This document shows, in pieces, positions 5,506 to 11,547 of a stretch of DNA of 24,760 nucleotides. Both the position numbers and the translations under genes were made by a program. Position 1 is the stretch's first letter. Each line of letters opens with the position of its first letter. Origin of the DNA: a virus; the IMG/VR virus record IMGVR_UViG_3300028835_000998, positions 1 to 24,760 of that record; one strand, written 5' to 3'. Below the pieces are notes generated by a model. That model ran no database searches. It was not told where the DNA came from and worked only from the letters and a program-made list of their open reading frames with translations.

Positions 5506-5787
5506 TTAATGTCCAAGCTCCTCAAATCTCTTTATGATTTGTTCAAAGAAGTCGGTTATGGGATCAATTACAAAAATACAAAAGAGAATTATTACAACAA
5601 TAATTAAGCCCATAAAAAGCAATTTTGTGTAGCCTTCGGGTTTCATTTTTTCCCTCCATCCTTTTTTCCTTCTTTTTAATTCTTCCCTTTTTTTCTTATC
5701 GCAATCCTTACAAATTCCATGACTAATATCCGGATCGTCTTTATCACCGGAGATATGTTTTCCACACCAAGCGCAAATCGTTTTCAT
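5506..5787 (-). CDS. Zinc-knuckle membrane protein, 93 aa
   Basis: Residues 1-30 hold a four-cysteine zinc knuckle (CAWC at 5-8, CKDC at 26-29). A basic stretch KKKREELKRRKK follows. Residues 56-75 are a single hydrophobic membrane span (LLFMGLIIVVIILFCIFVI), and a short amphipathic tail ends the protein. The basic residues before the span suggest that the zinc domain stays in the cytoplasm. Start is ATG 5787 with a GAGG site upstream. The role is unknown. Confidence 0.8.
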   Translation of the reverse strand: MKTICAWCGKHISGDKDDPDISHGICKDCDKKKREELKRRKKGWREKMKPEGYTKLLFMGLIIVVIILFCIFVIDPITDFFEQIIKRFEELGH

Positions 5788-5796
5788 TTTTTTACC

Positions 5797-6075
5797 TCAT
5801 TTAAGCAAAGGGGGGATTGTATCAATTTCCTTAATCACACTCGAAATACATTCTTTACTTTCCTTTGGATATTCCACAGCGACAATAATCGCCTTCGCAT
5901 CTAATTTTGCCCCTGTCTCCTTGTGTTGCACGGTTATTTCTATGGTGGAACCCAATAAGGTGCGATCCAAGAATCGCTGGGCAATCCTCTTTTCTTCGTT
6001 CTCCGTGAGCATCACCCATTCTGTCGCTGTCCGAATTGTTTGCTTTTTCTTGAAGATTTTTTTCAGTAGTTTCAT
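5797..6075 (-). CDS. Hypothetical protein, 92 aa
   Basis: The N-terminus is very basic (MKLLKKIFKKKQ), which could bind a membrane surface or nucleic acid. A compact alpha/beta domain follows (EEKRIAQRFLDRTLLGSTIEI, DAKAIIVAVEYP). No family is recognised. The ATG at 6075 overlaps the stop of the HNH gene (ATGA), and GGAGGTG precedes it, so it is coupled to that gene. Confidence 0.72.
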   Translation of the reverse strand: MKLLKKIFKKKQTIRTATEWVMLTENEEKRIAQRFLDRTLLGSTIEITVQHKETGAKLDAKAIIVAVEYPKESKECISSVIKEIDTIPPLLK

Positions 6076-6515
6076 TTCACACCTCCTTCGGCTTTGGCTA
6101 TGGCACGCCTTTTATTATGGTAGCATGAGTGTAGACCAAAACCCATTACTTTTAAGTTTTCAAGGTGATTGTCCATTTTATCTCCATTGATATGATGCAC
6201 AACTTGGTGCTGGGTTAGTTCTACGCCTAAAAGTTTTTCAACCAACCACCGATGATACCGCTTGGGTTTTTTTACTCCATTAATCCAGACTCGGCCAGTA
6301 ATATATCCCTTGTTGCTCACCCACCATGATTCGGGTTTTGTTTTTTGGTTCTTCCCGTTATTTGCCCAAGCACAATCTCTTGAGCAATAATGTGATGATG
6401 CTCTCTTTGGTCTAAACATTTTGCCACAGTGTAGACACCTCCGATCGGCGTGTTTCCGGTTTCGACGACCCCAACTATCTAACAATCCCCTCTGTTGTGT
6501 TTGTGCTCTTGGCAT
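6072..6515 (-). CDS. HNH endonuclease, free-standing
   Basis: Residues 27-48 hold a four-cysteine knuckle (CLHC then CSRDC). Residues 107-121 read HHINGDKMDNHLENL, the core of the HNH_3 nuclease family: a His pair, an Asn/Asp turn and a closing NHLENL. I chose ATG 6515 because GGAGGGAACT precedes it. Enzymes of this type cut DNA with a metal ion, often as homing endonucleases between phage genes. No intron or inteins flank it, so it is free-standing. It is coupled to the next gene by ATGA. Confidence 0.88.
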   Translation of the reverse strand: MPRAQTQQRGLLDSWGRRNRKHADRRCLHCGKMFRPKRASSHYCSRDCAWANNGKNQKTKPESWWVSNKGYITGRVWINGVKKPKRYHRWLVEKLLGVELTQHQVVHHINGDKMDNHLENLKVMGFGLHSCYHNKRRAIAKAEGGVK

Positions 6516-6562
6516 AGTTCCCTCCGTTTTTGTTTTTAAGATACCATGCCACAGGCAATAAG

Positions 6563-6832
6563 TCAAGCGTTTATTTTATTTATTATTGTCTCTGCTACAC
6601 CATCGCCTTGCTCTGCTTTTTCTTTGATGTATTTATACATGGAGGGACTTTCGGCGATCAGGCGGGCGTTGGCTTTATGGTCTGTGTGTTTCTCAATAAT
6701 CGGTGTTTCACATATAACCCTACGACTCGTATCGCTTCCCTCCCCTACCACCAGATAGAACACTCCCTTATCAATCGCTCTTGTTCTTTCGTGAAAGTTC
6801 CAAGGTCCCGGTGTGTGTTTTGTCTGTTTCAT
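6563..6832 (-). CDS. HTPGPW / NARLI phage protein, 89 aa
   Basis: The N-terminus carries HTPGPW (residues 6-11), and the middle carries KANARLIAESPSMY, the signature of a very common phage protein family of unknown function. The length is as usual. Start is ATG 6832 with GGAGG ten bases upstream. Many phages encode one or more copies in early regions near recombination genes, as here, but the activity is not known to me. Confidence 0.85.
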   Translation of the reverse strand: MKQTKHTPGPWNFHERTRAIDKGVFYLVVGEGSDTSRRVICETPIIEKHTDHKANARLIAESPSMYKYIKEKAEQGDGVAETIINKINA

Positions 6833-6859
6833 AATGCGACCTCCATAGGTTAAAGGGTT

Positions 6860-7021
6860 TTAGTTAGACGATGGTTCGTCGTCTTGATCTTCTACTATTT
6901 CTCCTGATGTAAAACCTTGTTTTATCAGCTCTGCAATGTGCTCCAAGTCTGTGTCATTTGGTTCGGATTCGATTCTGGGGGGTGTTATTTTCAGTTCCCA
7001 CCATCCTTGTTTTTTAGCCAT
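6860..7021 (-). CDS. Conserved small phage protein, 53 aa
   Basis: The product reads MAKKQGWWELKI, then DTDLEHIAELIKQGFTSGEIVE. The DLEHIAELIxxGxTSGEI pattern is one I associate with small conserved phage proteins. It starts at ATG 7021 with AAGGAAGGTGG upstream and ends in acidic residues. It lies just downstream of the pseudoknot element at 7043-7148, whose state could affect its message. Confidence 0.78.
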   Translation of the reverse strand: MAKKQGWWELKITPPRIESEPNDTDLEHIAELIKQGFTSGEIVEDQDDEPSSN

Positions 7022-7036
7022 AATCCACCTTCCTTA

Positions 7037-7135
7037 TTATAAGAAAAGACACCGGAGGGAGATCGTCCAAGAGGATGCAACACCCCTTATAGAAGCTCCG
7101 GCATCTTTTCGATTTGTTAAAGTTGTGAGTTGCAT
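7037..7135 (-). CDS. Possible 32-aa leader peptide inside a pseudoknot element
   Basis: An ATG at 7135 follows GGAG by nine bases, and a 32-codon frame ends 16 bases before the next gene. The peptide (MQLTTLTNRKDAGASIRGVA at the start) resembles no family. The same bases form a dense set of complementary segments (see 7043-7148), so the sequence may be selected for RNA pairing rather than for the peptide. If translated, it could act as a leader peptide. Confidence 0.4.
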   Translation of the reverse strand: MQLTTLTNRKDAGASIRGVASSWTISLRCLFL

Positions 7136-7148
7136 TTTGACGATCTCC
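7043..7148 (-). promoter_or_regulatory. Three-helix RNA pseudoknot over a translation start
   Basis: On the minus strand three perfect helices interleave. S1 is 10 bp (7139-7148 with 7058-7067), S2 is 7 bp (7129-7135 with 7075-7081) and S3 is two stacked segments of 7 and 6 bp (7104-7110 with 7043-7049, and 7096-7101 with 7052-7057) around a 2x2 loop. S1 contains the ribosome binding site and S2 the start codon of the 7037-7135 frame, so folding would hide both. S3 crosses S1/S2, making a pseudoknot with loops long enough to form. Confidence 0.65.
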
Positions 7149-7159
7149 AGATTAAGGGT

Positions 7160-7420
7160 TTATTTGATTAGTTTAAATGCCACATCTACCATACGTAGCG
7201 GATTCATACTTTCATACTTTGCCCGATTCTCTTTGCTTAGGGCATCATAAACCTTTACAACGGCTGACGCACTGAATAAATCCCAAAATGCCCAGCCTCT
7301 TTTATTCCCACCTTGATGGAATACTTTAACATCATACTGACCATATTCTCCTTTGCGTGGACGTAACAAGTGGCAAGTTTTAGTGTCCACAATCAACCTT
7401 GCGACTTCGATTGATTTCAT
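7160..7420 (-). CDS. Hypothetical protein, 86 aa
   Basis: The product starts MKSIEVARLIVDTKTCHLL and later has GNKRGWAFWDLFSASAVVKVYDAL, a probable alpha/beta domain with no recognised family. I chose ATG 7420 because it carries the same leader, GGAGATCGTCAAA, as the 7135 start. An upstream ATG at 7459 would extend it over the end of the previous gene and lacks a ribosome binding site. The fragment DALSKENRAKYESMN suggests a helical C-terminal half. Confidence 0.75.
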   Translation of the reverse strand: MKSIEVARLIVDTKTCHLLRPRKGEYGQYDVKVFHQGGNKRGWAFWDLFSASAVVKVYDALSKENRAKYESMNPLRMVDVAFKLIK

Positions 7421-7442
7421 TTTGACGATCTCCGGGTAAAGG

Positions 7443-7712
7443 TTAATGATAAGATTCAAACTCTTCTTTTGTATATCCAGCTTCTTGTGGAGTCAAGGTT
7501 GCGACACACTTTTGACTCATTTCAAAATGAGCCGCAACATAAACCCGCTTTTTGTCAAAGGGCTTATTGTCATACGTTGTCAGTGCCATAGACCATTCCA
7601 GTCCGGCGTGTTTTATTAGCACATTATACAAGCCGGTCTTTTTCTTAAAAGCAATTAGCTTGAGGATTGCTTCTTTTTGGATTTCAGGAATGTTGAGTTT
7701 AGTTTGTTGCAT
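7443..7712 (-). CDS. Hypothetical protein, 89 aa
   Basis: The product begins MQQTKLNIPEIQKEAILKL and contains GLEWSMALTTYDNKPFDKKR and a helical C-terminus (TPQEAGYTKEEFESYH). I do not recognise a family. The ATG at 7712 follows GAGGAGATCGGTCCA, a variant of the leader used by the next two starts. It is the first gene after the promoter at 7759-7786. Confidence 0.75.
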   Translation of the reverse strand: MQQTKLNIPEIQKEAILKLIAFKKKTGLYNVLIKHAGLEWSMALTTYDNKPFDKKRVYVAAHFEMSQKCVATLTPQEAGYTKEEFESYH

Positions 7713-7758
7713 TGGACCGATCTCCTCTTTTAAAGGTTCTACTTCTTTTGTCGACTAC

Positions 7759-7786
7759 AATATAATATATATATCGGCATTGTCAA
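7759..7786 (-). promoter_or_regulatory. Sigma70-type promoter, minus strand
   Basis: Perfect TTGACA (7781-7786) and TATATT (7759-7764) are separated by 16 bases within an AT-alternating gap between two genes. It should drive the 7443-7712 gene and those after it. The alternating TA run in the spacer may ease melting. Confidence 0.72.
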
Positions 7787-7799
7787 TAGAAACTTCACC

Positions 7800-8345
7800 C
7801 TATTTTGCATAAACAATATTACCTATTTTTGAGATAGTTTGAGGAATTAATTGCTTACTTACTATAAAATCCCTTCTTCTTTTCATCTTTCTGTGTTTTG
7901 GTGGACGACCCCTTCTATTGCATTTTGGTGGATGGTTTTTCGTATTACAAGGAATACTGTGTGCGCAAAGAATGTTCTTAATTGTTGAGTTAGAACAATT
8001 AAAAATCTTAGCTATCTTCGTCATGGTTATTAGGGATGTTATATACAAATAACAAATATCTATTTGTTGGTCAAAATCAAAGAATGCAAATCCCTTAGGT
8101 CGACCAACCACGTCTCGGTGAAAACTGCAATTACATTTATGGCATACTGGCAAAAGGTTTTCCTTTTTATGGTTTGTTTTGGTTTTATCTATATGATGAA
8201 CCTCGGTAGCTATCCCTCTGCAAACCTGACAGATATGGTTTGCCTTATTCAAAACGACCAAACGATTCTTTTTCAATTCACCATGATTAGGATATTCAGC
8301 AATTCCACCTTTCCACATTGGATTCTTTGCTCCAAAGTATGGCAC
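7800..8345 (-). CDS. HNH endonuclease with C-terminal helix-turn-helix
   Basis: Residues 39-42 (CQVC), 50-53 (HHID) and 68-71 (CHKC) make up an HNH nuclease core with its structural zinc. The opening GAKNPMWKGG is typical of homing-type HNH enzymes. Residues 109-126 (TKIAKIFNCSNSTIKNIL) form a helix-turn-helix, followed by the basic RRGRPPKHRKMKRRR, both likely to bind DNA. The GTG start at 8345 abuts the TAA of the upstream zinc-ribbon gene; a purine-rich GGGGGGAAA serves as its ribosome binding site. An internal ATG at codon 10 is a less likely start. Confidence 0.88.
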   Translation of the reverse strand: MPYFGAKNPMWKGGIAEYPNHGELKKNRLVVLNKANHICQVCRGIATEVHHIDKTKTNHKKENLLPVCHKCNCSFHRDVVGRPKGFAFFDFDQQIDICYLYITSLITMTKIAKIFNCSNSTIKNILCAHSIPCNTKNHPPKCNRRGRPPKHRKMKRRRDFIVSKQLIPQTISKIGNIVYAK

Positions 8346-8456
8346 TTATTTCCCCCCTTTCCACCTATGCCCACACTTGCGACAGACATGGGTTAAATCT
8401 TTTAGGGTATATATCTGTTGACTTTCACACTTCGGACACTTAATTTCTATCTTCAT
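8346..8456 (-). CDS. 36-aa zinc-ribbon protein
   Basis: Two cysteine pairs, CPKC (residues 7-10) and CRKC (25-28), with a trailing CGHRWK, give a minimal rubredoxin-like zinc ribbon. The ATG at 8456 has GAAAGGAGG upstream. It is the first gene of the minus-strand block after the divergent control region and is joined directly to the HNH gene. It might be a nucleic-acid-binding accessory factor, but this is a guess. Confidence 0.75.
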   Translation of the reverse strand: MKIEIKCPKCESQQIYTLKDLTHVCRKCGHRWKGGK

Positions 8457-8476
8457 GTTTTCCTCCTTTCTATTCT

Positions 8477-8482
8477 ATTATA
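8477..8482 (-). promoter_or_regulatory. Probable -10 element, minus strand
   Basis: A perfect TATAAT on the minus strand lies eight bases before the ribosome binding site of the 8346-8456 gene. No good -35 hexamer is present at 16-18 bases; the nearest is a weak TTCAAA at 19. If active, it gives a very short leader and may need an activator. Confidence 0.45.
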
Positions 8483-8507
8483 CGCACACCCACACACGTT
8501 GTTTGAA

Positions 8508-8531
8508 TTATTTTAATCTTTTTTAAAATAA
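8508..8531. promoter_or_regulatory. Inverted repeat between divergent promoters, possible operator
   Basis: TTATTTTAA (8508-8516) and its exact complement TTAAAATAA (8523-8531) flank a six-base spacer. The site sits between the minus-strand -10 (8477) and the plus-strand -35 (8535). This is a suitable place for a repressor operator or an AT-rich UP element; a chance AT palindrome is also possible. Confidence 0.45.
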
Positions 8532-8534
8532 ATC

Positions 8535-8562
8535 TTGACATGATTTGAGAAAGTGCTATTCT
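8535..8562 (+). promoter_or_regulatory. Sigma70-type promoter, plus strand
   Basis: TTGACA (8535-8540) and TATTCT (8557-8562) are 16 bases apart. The start of transcription should fall near 8568-8570, exactly where the leader pseudoknot begins. It is the likely promoter for the replication gene at 8686 and perhaps the whole plus-strand block. Confidence 0.68.
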
Positions 8563-8564
8563 AA

Positions 8565-8665
8565 GGATGCAATGACTATCTTAATGAAAATACCTGACAA
8601 AAACAAGCTGGTGAGTAGGATAATCCCCTTTATGGTCATTGCTCCGAAAACCGGCTTGTTTTGTC
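8565..8665 (+). promoter_or_regulatory. 5'-leader pseudoknot of the plus-strand transcript
   Basis: Two helices interleave in the untranslated leader. Helix X pairs 8569-8576 with 8635-8642 (8 perfect bp), and a bulged extension pairs 8565-8567 with 8643-8645. Helix Y pairs 8596-8611 with 8651-8665, 15 bp with one bulge and a U-G pair that fits only the plus strand. The loops are 19, 23 and 8 bases, so an H-type pseudoknot is sterically reasonable. It starts at the predicted 5' end of the transcript and ends 20 bases before the start codon, as for an attenuator, protein-binding leader or 5'-end protector. Confidence 0.6.
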
Positions 8666-8685
8666 TTTAAGGAGGGGGGAGAGGG

Positions 8686-9390
8686 ATGTCCCTAAAAAGA
8701 TACCATAGTCCACAGCAGGCAAAAGACCGATATTATGGAGCGTTGAGCTTTCCTGCCCGGTGTATGTTTAATGCCCTAATAAATTTGGCTGACGATGAAG
8801 GTTTTTTTCAGGCAGATGCAAGTTACTTGCAAGGAGAATGTTTCCCATACGACAACTTTACCATAGAAAAAGTCAAAAAACTACGTGAAGAGGTGCAAAA
8901 AGTTAAAGAAGATCGTCCAATGTTGCTCATTTTCACCTTAAAAAATGGCCAAGTTGTTGAGGAGTTCGGCTGGCTACCTCAATGGTTCAAGCATCAAGCC
9001 ATACCCGATTACCCTAAAGTTTCGGATATAGCTAACCTATTAATACAAAAGAAGATAATCAAACCAAACTTCAACGGAGGCATTCACCAGAAAGTAAGGA
9101 GAATGCAAGACAAACGCAAGCTTGCAAGATCCTTGCATCCTACTTCTATAGAGAGGTATAAGAGAAGTAGAATAGAAGAGAAGAGAAGTAAGGGGAAAAC
9201 TGATTTTTCTTCTTCTTCTTCTCAAAGTCAAAACCAAACTCATTGCGAAAGGGAGAAAACACACAACACCAAATACGAACCCGGCCCCAAATTCTGCTTT
9301 CCCGGATGTGGAAAGCCGATGGCCGATGAGGGAGATAATTGGTTCTGTGTAGACTGTGGAATTAGAAAGCCAAAAAAAGAGGTGAAATGA
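8686..9390 (+). CDS. Replication-initiator-like protein with C-terminal zinc ribbon
   Basis: Residues 15-115 match the winged-helix pattern found at the N-terminus of many phage replication (replisome organiser) proteins: a FNALINLADDEGFF segment (28-41), FPYD (53-56), a KKLREEV helix, then EEFGWLPQWFKHQAIP (92-107). A low-complexity Ser/Gln/basic linker (about 145-195) leads to a zinc ribbon (C204, C208, C221, C224). The ribbon may contact a helicase or DNA. Start is ATG 8686 after a long GGAGGGGGGAGAGGG tract. The family call is moderate because no helicase loader is seen nearby. Confidence 0.6.
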   Translation: MSLKRYHSPQQAKDRYYGALSFPARCMFNALINLADDEGFFQADASYLQGECFPYDNFTIEKVKKLREEVQKVKEDRPMLLIFTLKNGQVVEEFGWLPQWFKHQAIPDYPKVSDIANLLIQKKIIKPNFNGGIHQKVRRMQDKRKLARSLHPTSIERYKRSRIEEKRSKGKTDFSSSSSQSQNQTHCEREKTHNTKYEPGPKFCFPGCGKPMADEGDNWFCVDCGIRKPKKEVK

Positions 9391-9587
9391 TGGATGACAT
9401 AGAAAAAATTAGGCAAATAGCCGAGGCAATGATACGTGAATGTCAAAGGCAAACCCAATGCGCTAACTGCAAAACCCCTATCGAAAGCACCGAATGCTTT
9501 AAAGATTTAGATATACCCGTCCTATGTGAACGTTGCTCTAAACTAATAAAACTTATTGGAGATAATAATGGAACATACCAAACGTGA
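9387..9587 (+). CDS. Small zinc-ribbon protein, 66 aa
   Basis: A helical N-terminus (MMDDIEKIRQIAEAMIRECQRQ) is followed by CANC (25-28) and CERC (47-50) pairs, a four-cysteine zinc ribbon. The ATG overlaps the stop of the replication-like gene (ATGA) with GAGGTG upstream; the second ATG is equally possible. The coupling suggests that it works with that protein. No family name is supported. Confidence 0.75.
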   Translation: MMDDIEKIRQIAEAMIRECQRQTQCANCKTPIESTECFKDLDIPVLCERCSKLIKLIGDNNGTYQT

Positions 9588-9789
9588 TGGTGATTGGTGG
9601 AGTTTTATTAACTGGCTCTGGGAGATGTGCCGATCAGGTAAAAGAACGTGGGAACACCCAAACACAGAAGAAGAAGTGCTTGAGCTAAAGGCATACTTTG
9701 AGGAAACATATCCAGGCTGGAAACGAGGCGACGCTGTTAAGGATGTGCCCTCCCGGGCAAATAAACTGCCCTCCGAGTTGCCCTTCTAA
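9568..9789 (+). CDS. Hypothetical protein, 73 aa
   Basis: The start ATG at 9568 lies within the end of the previous gene and follows GGAG by six bases. The product is Trp-rich at the start (WWSFINWLWEMC) and has a helical acidic middle (TEEEVLELKAYFEETYPGW). The family is unknown. It is the last gene before the promoter at 9797-9824. Confidence 0.7.
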   Translation: MEHTKRDGDWWSFINWLWEMCRSGKRTWEHPNTEEEVLELKAYFEETYPGWKRGDAVKDVPSRANKLPSELPF

Positions 9790-9796
9790 AAAAACC

Positions 9797-9824
9797 TTGA
9801 CAAATAGCAAATAGTTCTTATCTT
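9797..9824 (+). promoter_or_regulatory. Sigma70-type promoter, plus strand
   Basis: TTGACA (9797-9802) and TATCTT (9819-9824) lie 16 bases apart in the gap between 9789 and 9854. An 8-bp palindrome CTACGTAG (9827-9834) covers the expected start point and may be an operator. It would drive the terminase and head genes separately from the replication genes. Confidence 0.62.
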
Positions 9825-9853
9825 GACTACGTAGGCAGATTTAGAGGGAGATT

Positions 9854-10009
9854 ATGAAACTTGAATCACTAAAGAAAACTGAAGTATTTGAACGGTTCAA
9901 CGAAAGAATACCCGAAAAAGAACTCGCCGATCTAACTCTGTTTATGGAGCGAAAAAGAAAGAAACAAAGACGATGGGAGCCAACACTTTTTAATAGAAGG
10001 GTGGAGTAA
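9854..10009 (+). CDS. Small basic protein, 51 aa
   Basis: The ATG at 9854 follows GAGGGAG. The product is helical and strongly charged (LKKTEVFERFNERIPEKELA, then MERKRKKQRRW), with a basic patch that could bind nucleic acid. No family is recognised. It is the first gene after the 9797 promoter. Confidence 0.68.
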   Translation: MKLESLKKTEVFERFNERIPEKELADLTLFMERKRKKQRRWEPTLFNRRVE

Positions 10010-10012
10010 ATT

Positions 10013-10108
10013 ATGCTTGGAATCTTTCTTTTTATTGTGTGTCCTCTTCTTGTTTTAGTGTGTGTTCTGGGGATGGTGAATGCTTTAGAGAAGAGGGAGA
10101 AAAATTGA
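10013..10108 (+). CDS. 31-residue membrane micro-protein
   Basis: ATG 10013 follows GGAG by six bases. Residues 2-23 are one hydrophobic span (LGIFLFIVCPLLVLVCVLGMV), followed by a charged tail (ALEKREKN). Its TGA overlaps the TTG start of the next gene. A tiny single-span protein could be holin- or regulator-like, but nothing specific shows this. Confidence 0.6.
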   Translation: MLGIFLFIVCPLLVLVCVLGMVNALEKREKN

Positions 10109-11001
10109 CAGCTACTCCGAAGGTTAGAAAACAAGCCAAAAGAGAGTTAAATGTTAGGCAAGCACAAGTTCTAACATACCTTGCTCTTGGGAAGCGTGTG
10201 CGTGAAATTGCCGAGCTGTTAGGTGTGTCCGATGATTCGATTCGTAGAGATATGAGACGGCTTGATGAAACAAAGACCCGCGACAACCGTCTTGAAATTG
10301 AGCTTGAAAAGCACCGGCTTCTTTGGAATAAGTCGCTTGCTTGCATTGAAGGAAACTTAGATCACGGTAACTTGAAGGCGGCCGAGGACGTTCTGAAATA
10401 CACTGGAGTCTGGACTGATAGGCTTGAAGTCACCGCCAAAGTCGACCCTGACGACCAGCAGAAGAAGATGATGGAGAACATGGAGGCTTTGCTCAAGCTG
10501 TCAAAGGGCAAGGTGCAAGGGGCTTTGCCGGAGAAGACGGAGGAAGAGCTTAGGCTTGCTCCGGGAGAACCAACGCTTGGAACGGTGTCCTGTGTAGAGA
10601 AGACTGGGCTTATGGAAAAGTTAGAGATAGCACCAGAAGAAATGAAGCCGGGAGCAATGATCCATGTGGACAAAGACGGCAACAGGGTTAAGACCACAGA
10701 GACTGAGACTCAATCTCAATTGGGTGCTTGCACCTGTGATTTTGGGCACTCTGCTATGGGTGATCCCGTAAACATTGATCCTAAGTGTCCGGTACATGGA
10801 GACAAGAAGCAAGCCATCTTCACAAACCCTAAGAGTCCTCGCTATGCTCAGATCGTTGACCTGCCCTCCGGGAAGGATGGGGACAAGGACAAGGACCTAA
10901 CTCCCGTTGACCAATTTCCACCTAAGAGTCCGGTGGTGAGCAAGGATAATGGGAAGGTTGTTAGGTTTGAGAAGAAGGACAGGGAGCAAGGGGGGGGATA
11001 A
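10105..11001 (+). CDS. HTH protein, possible small terminase subunit
   Basis: Residues 15-53 form a helix-turn-helix (LNVRQAQVLTYLALG, then VREIAELLGVSDDSIRRDM). Helical residues to about 115 include EGNLDHGNLKAAEDVLKYTG, seen in small terminases that recognise phage DNA. The remaining part is long, acidic and low in predicted structure, with a Cys/His group (CTCDFGH then CPVHG) that may bind zinc. At 298 aa it is longer than usual TerS proteins. I chose TTG 10105, coupled to the previous stop and preceded by GAGGGAG; longer starts would overlap the membrane-peptide gene. A regulator role is the main alternative. Confidence 0.6.
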   Translation: MTATPKVRKQAKRELNVRQAQVLTYLALGKRVREIAELLGVSDDSIRRDMRRLDETKTRDNRLEIELEKHRLLWNKSLACIEGNLDHGNLKAAEDVLKYTGVWTDRLEVTAKVDPDDQQKKMMENMEALLKLSKGKVQGALPEKTEEELRLAPGEPTLGTVSCVEKTGLMEKLEIAPEEMKPGAMIHVDKDGNRVKTTETETQSQLGACTCDFGHSAMGDPVNIDPKCPVHGDKKQAIFTNPKSPRYAQIVDLPSGKDGDKDKDLTPVDQFPPKSPVVSKDNGKVVRFEKKDREQGGG

Positions 11002-11087
11002 CCCGCCCCCTGGGGGGTCGGATGATTAGATATATGGATCCAGTCCCAATATTTATAATATTTTAGACCTTTTTTCGAGGTAAGTTG

Positions 11088-11252
11088 ATGACTAAATTAG
11101 AGATAGCTAAAGTTGATTTTGAGGCAGATATATTTACTTTAAATTTACAGAATTTATTTACCCCGGACATGGTTTATGGTGCATTTGAAAAGTTTTTAAA
11201 GGCTACTGGACACGCTAATCCCCTGATTCAATGGGGGCTTGAGGTAGATTGA
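11088..11252 (+). CDS. Small hypothetical protein, 54 aa
   Basis: The ATG at 11088 follows GAGG by about seven bases. The product is mixed and slightly acidic (MTKLEIAKVDFEADIFTLNL at the start) with a helical middle (DMVYGAFEKFLKATGH). No family is recognised. It ends four bases before the next start. The 86 bases before it hold G/C-rich runs and an AT-rich stretch but no gene. Confidence 0.6.
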   Translation: MTKLEIAKVDFEADIFTLNLQNLFTPDMVYGAFEKFLKATGHANPLIQWGLEVD

Positions 11253-11256
11253 TACC

Positions 11257-11547
11257 ATGAAACAAGATAGAATCCTAAACACAAAGAAAGATGGTTCTTT
11301 TCTTTTCACTTTCCCGCCTAAGAAGAACAGAAAAAAGAATAAGGATTGCTTGACTTTATTGGATTTACCTTCTGGTGCTTGTATTGAGGACTATGGTTTT
11401 ACTGTTGAGGGGCTCCTTGAGAGTGGTGAGCTTGTTCCGATTGGGGATGTTGAAAAATTTACTTGGTATGGGGATCGGCAAAAGTTTTATGCTCAGTTCT
11501 TAAAAGGTAAACGTCAAGCGGGGCAGAAGGAGATTAGTAGTGTCTGA
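11257..11547 (+). CDS. Hypothetical protein, 96 aa
   Basis: The basic N-terminus (FPPKKNRKKNKDC) is followed by a beta-rich domain (LTLLDLPSGACIEDYGFTVEGL, GELVPIGDVEKF). No family is recognised. The ATG 11257 has GAGG 12 bases away, a weak site. It overlaps the next start by eight bases. Confidence 0.7.
   Translation: MKQDRILNTKKDGSFLFTFPPKKNRKKNKDCLTLLDLPSGACIEDYGFTVEGLLESGELVPIGDVEKFTWYGDRQKFYAQFLKGKRQAGQKEISSV

Noticed and set aside
10990-11020. G- and C-run cluster after the HTH gene as a terminator or G-quadruplex
   Set aside because: Only two G runs are present and no U-run follows; the pairings are ambiguous.
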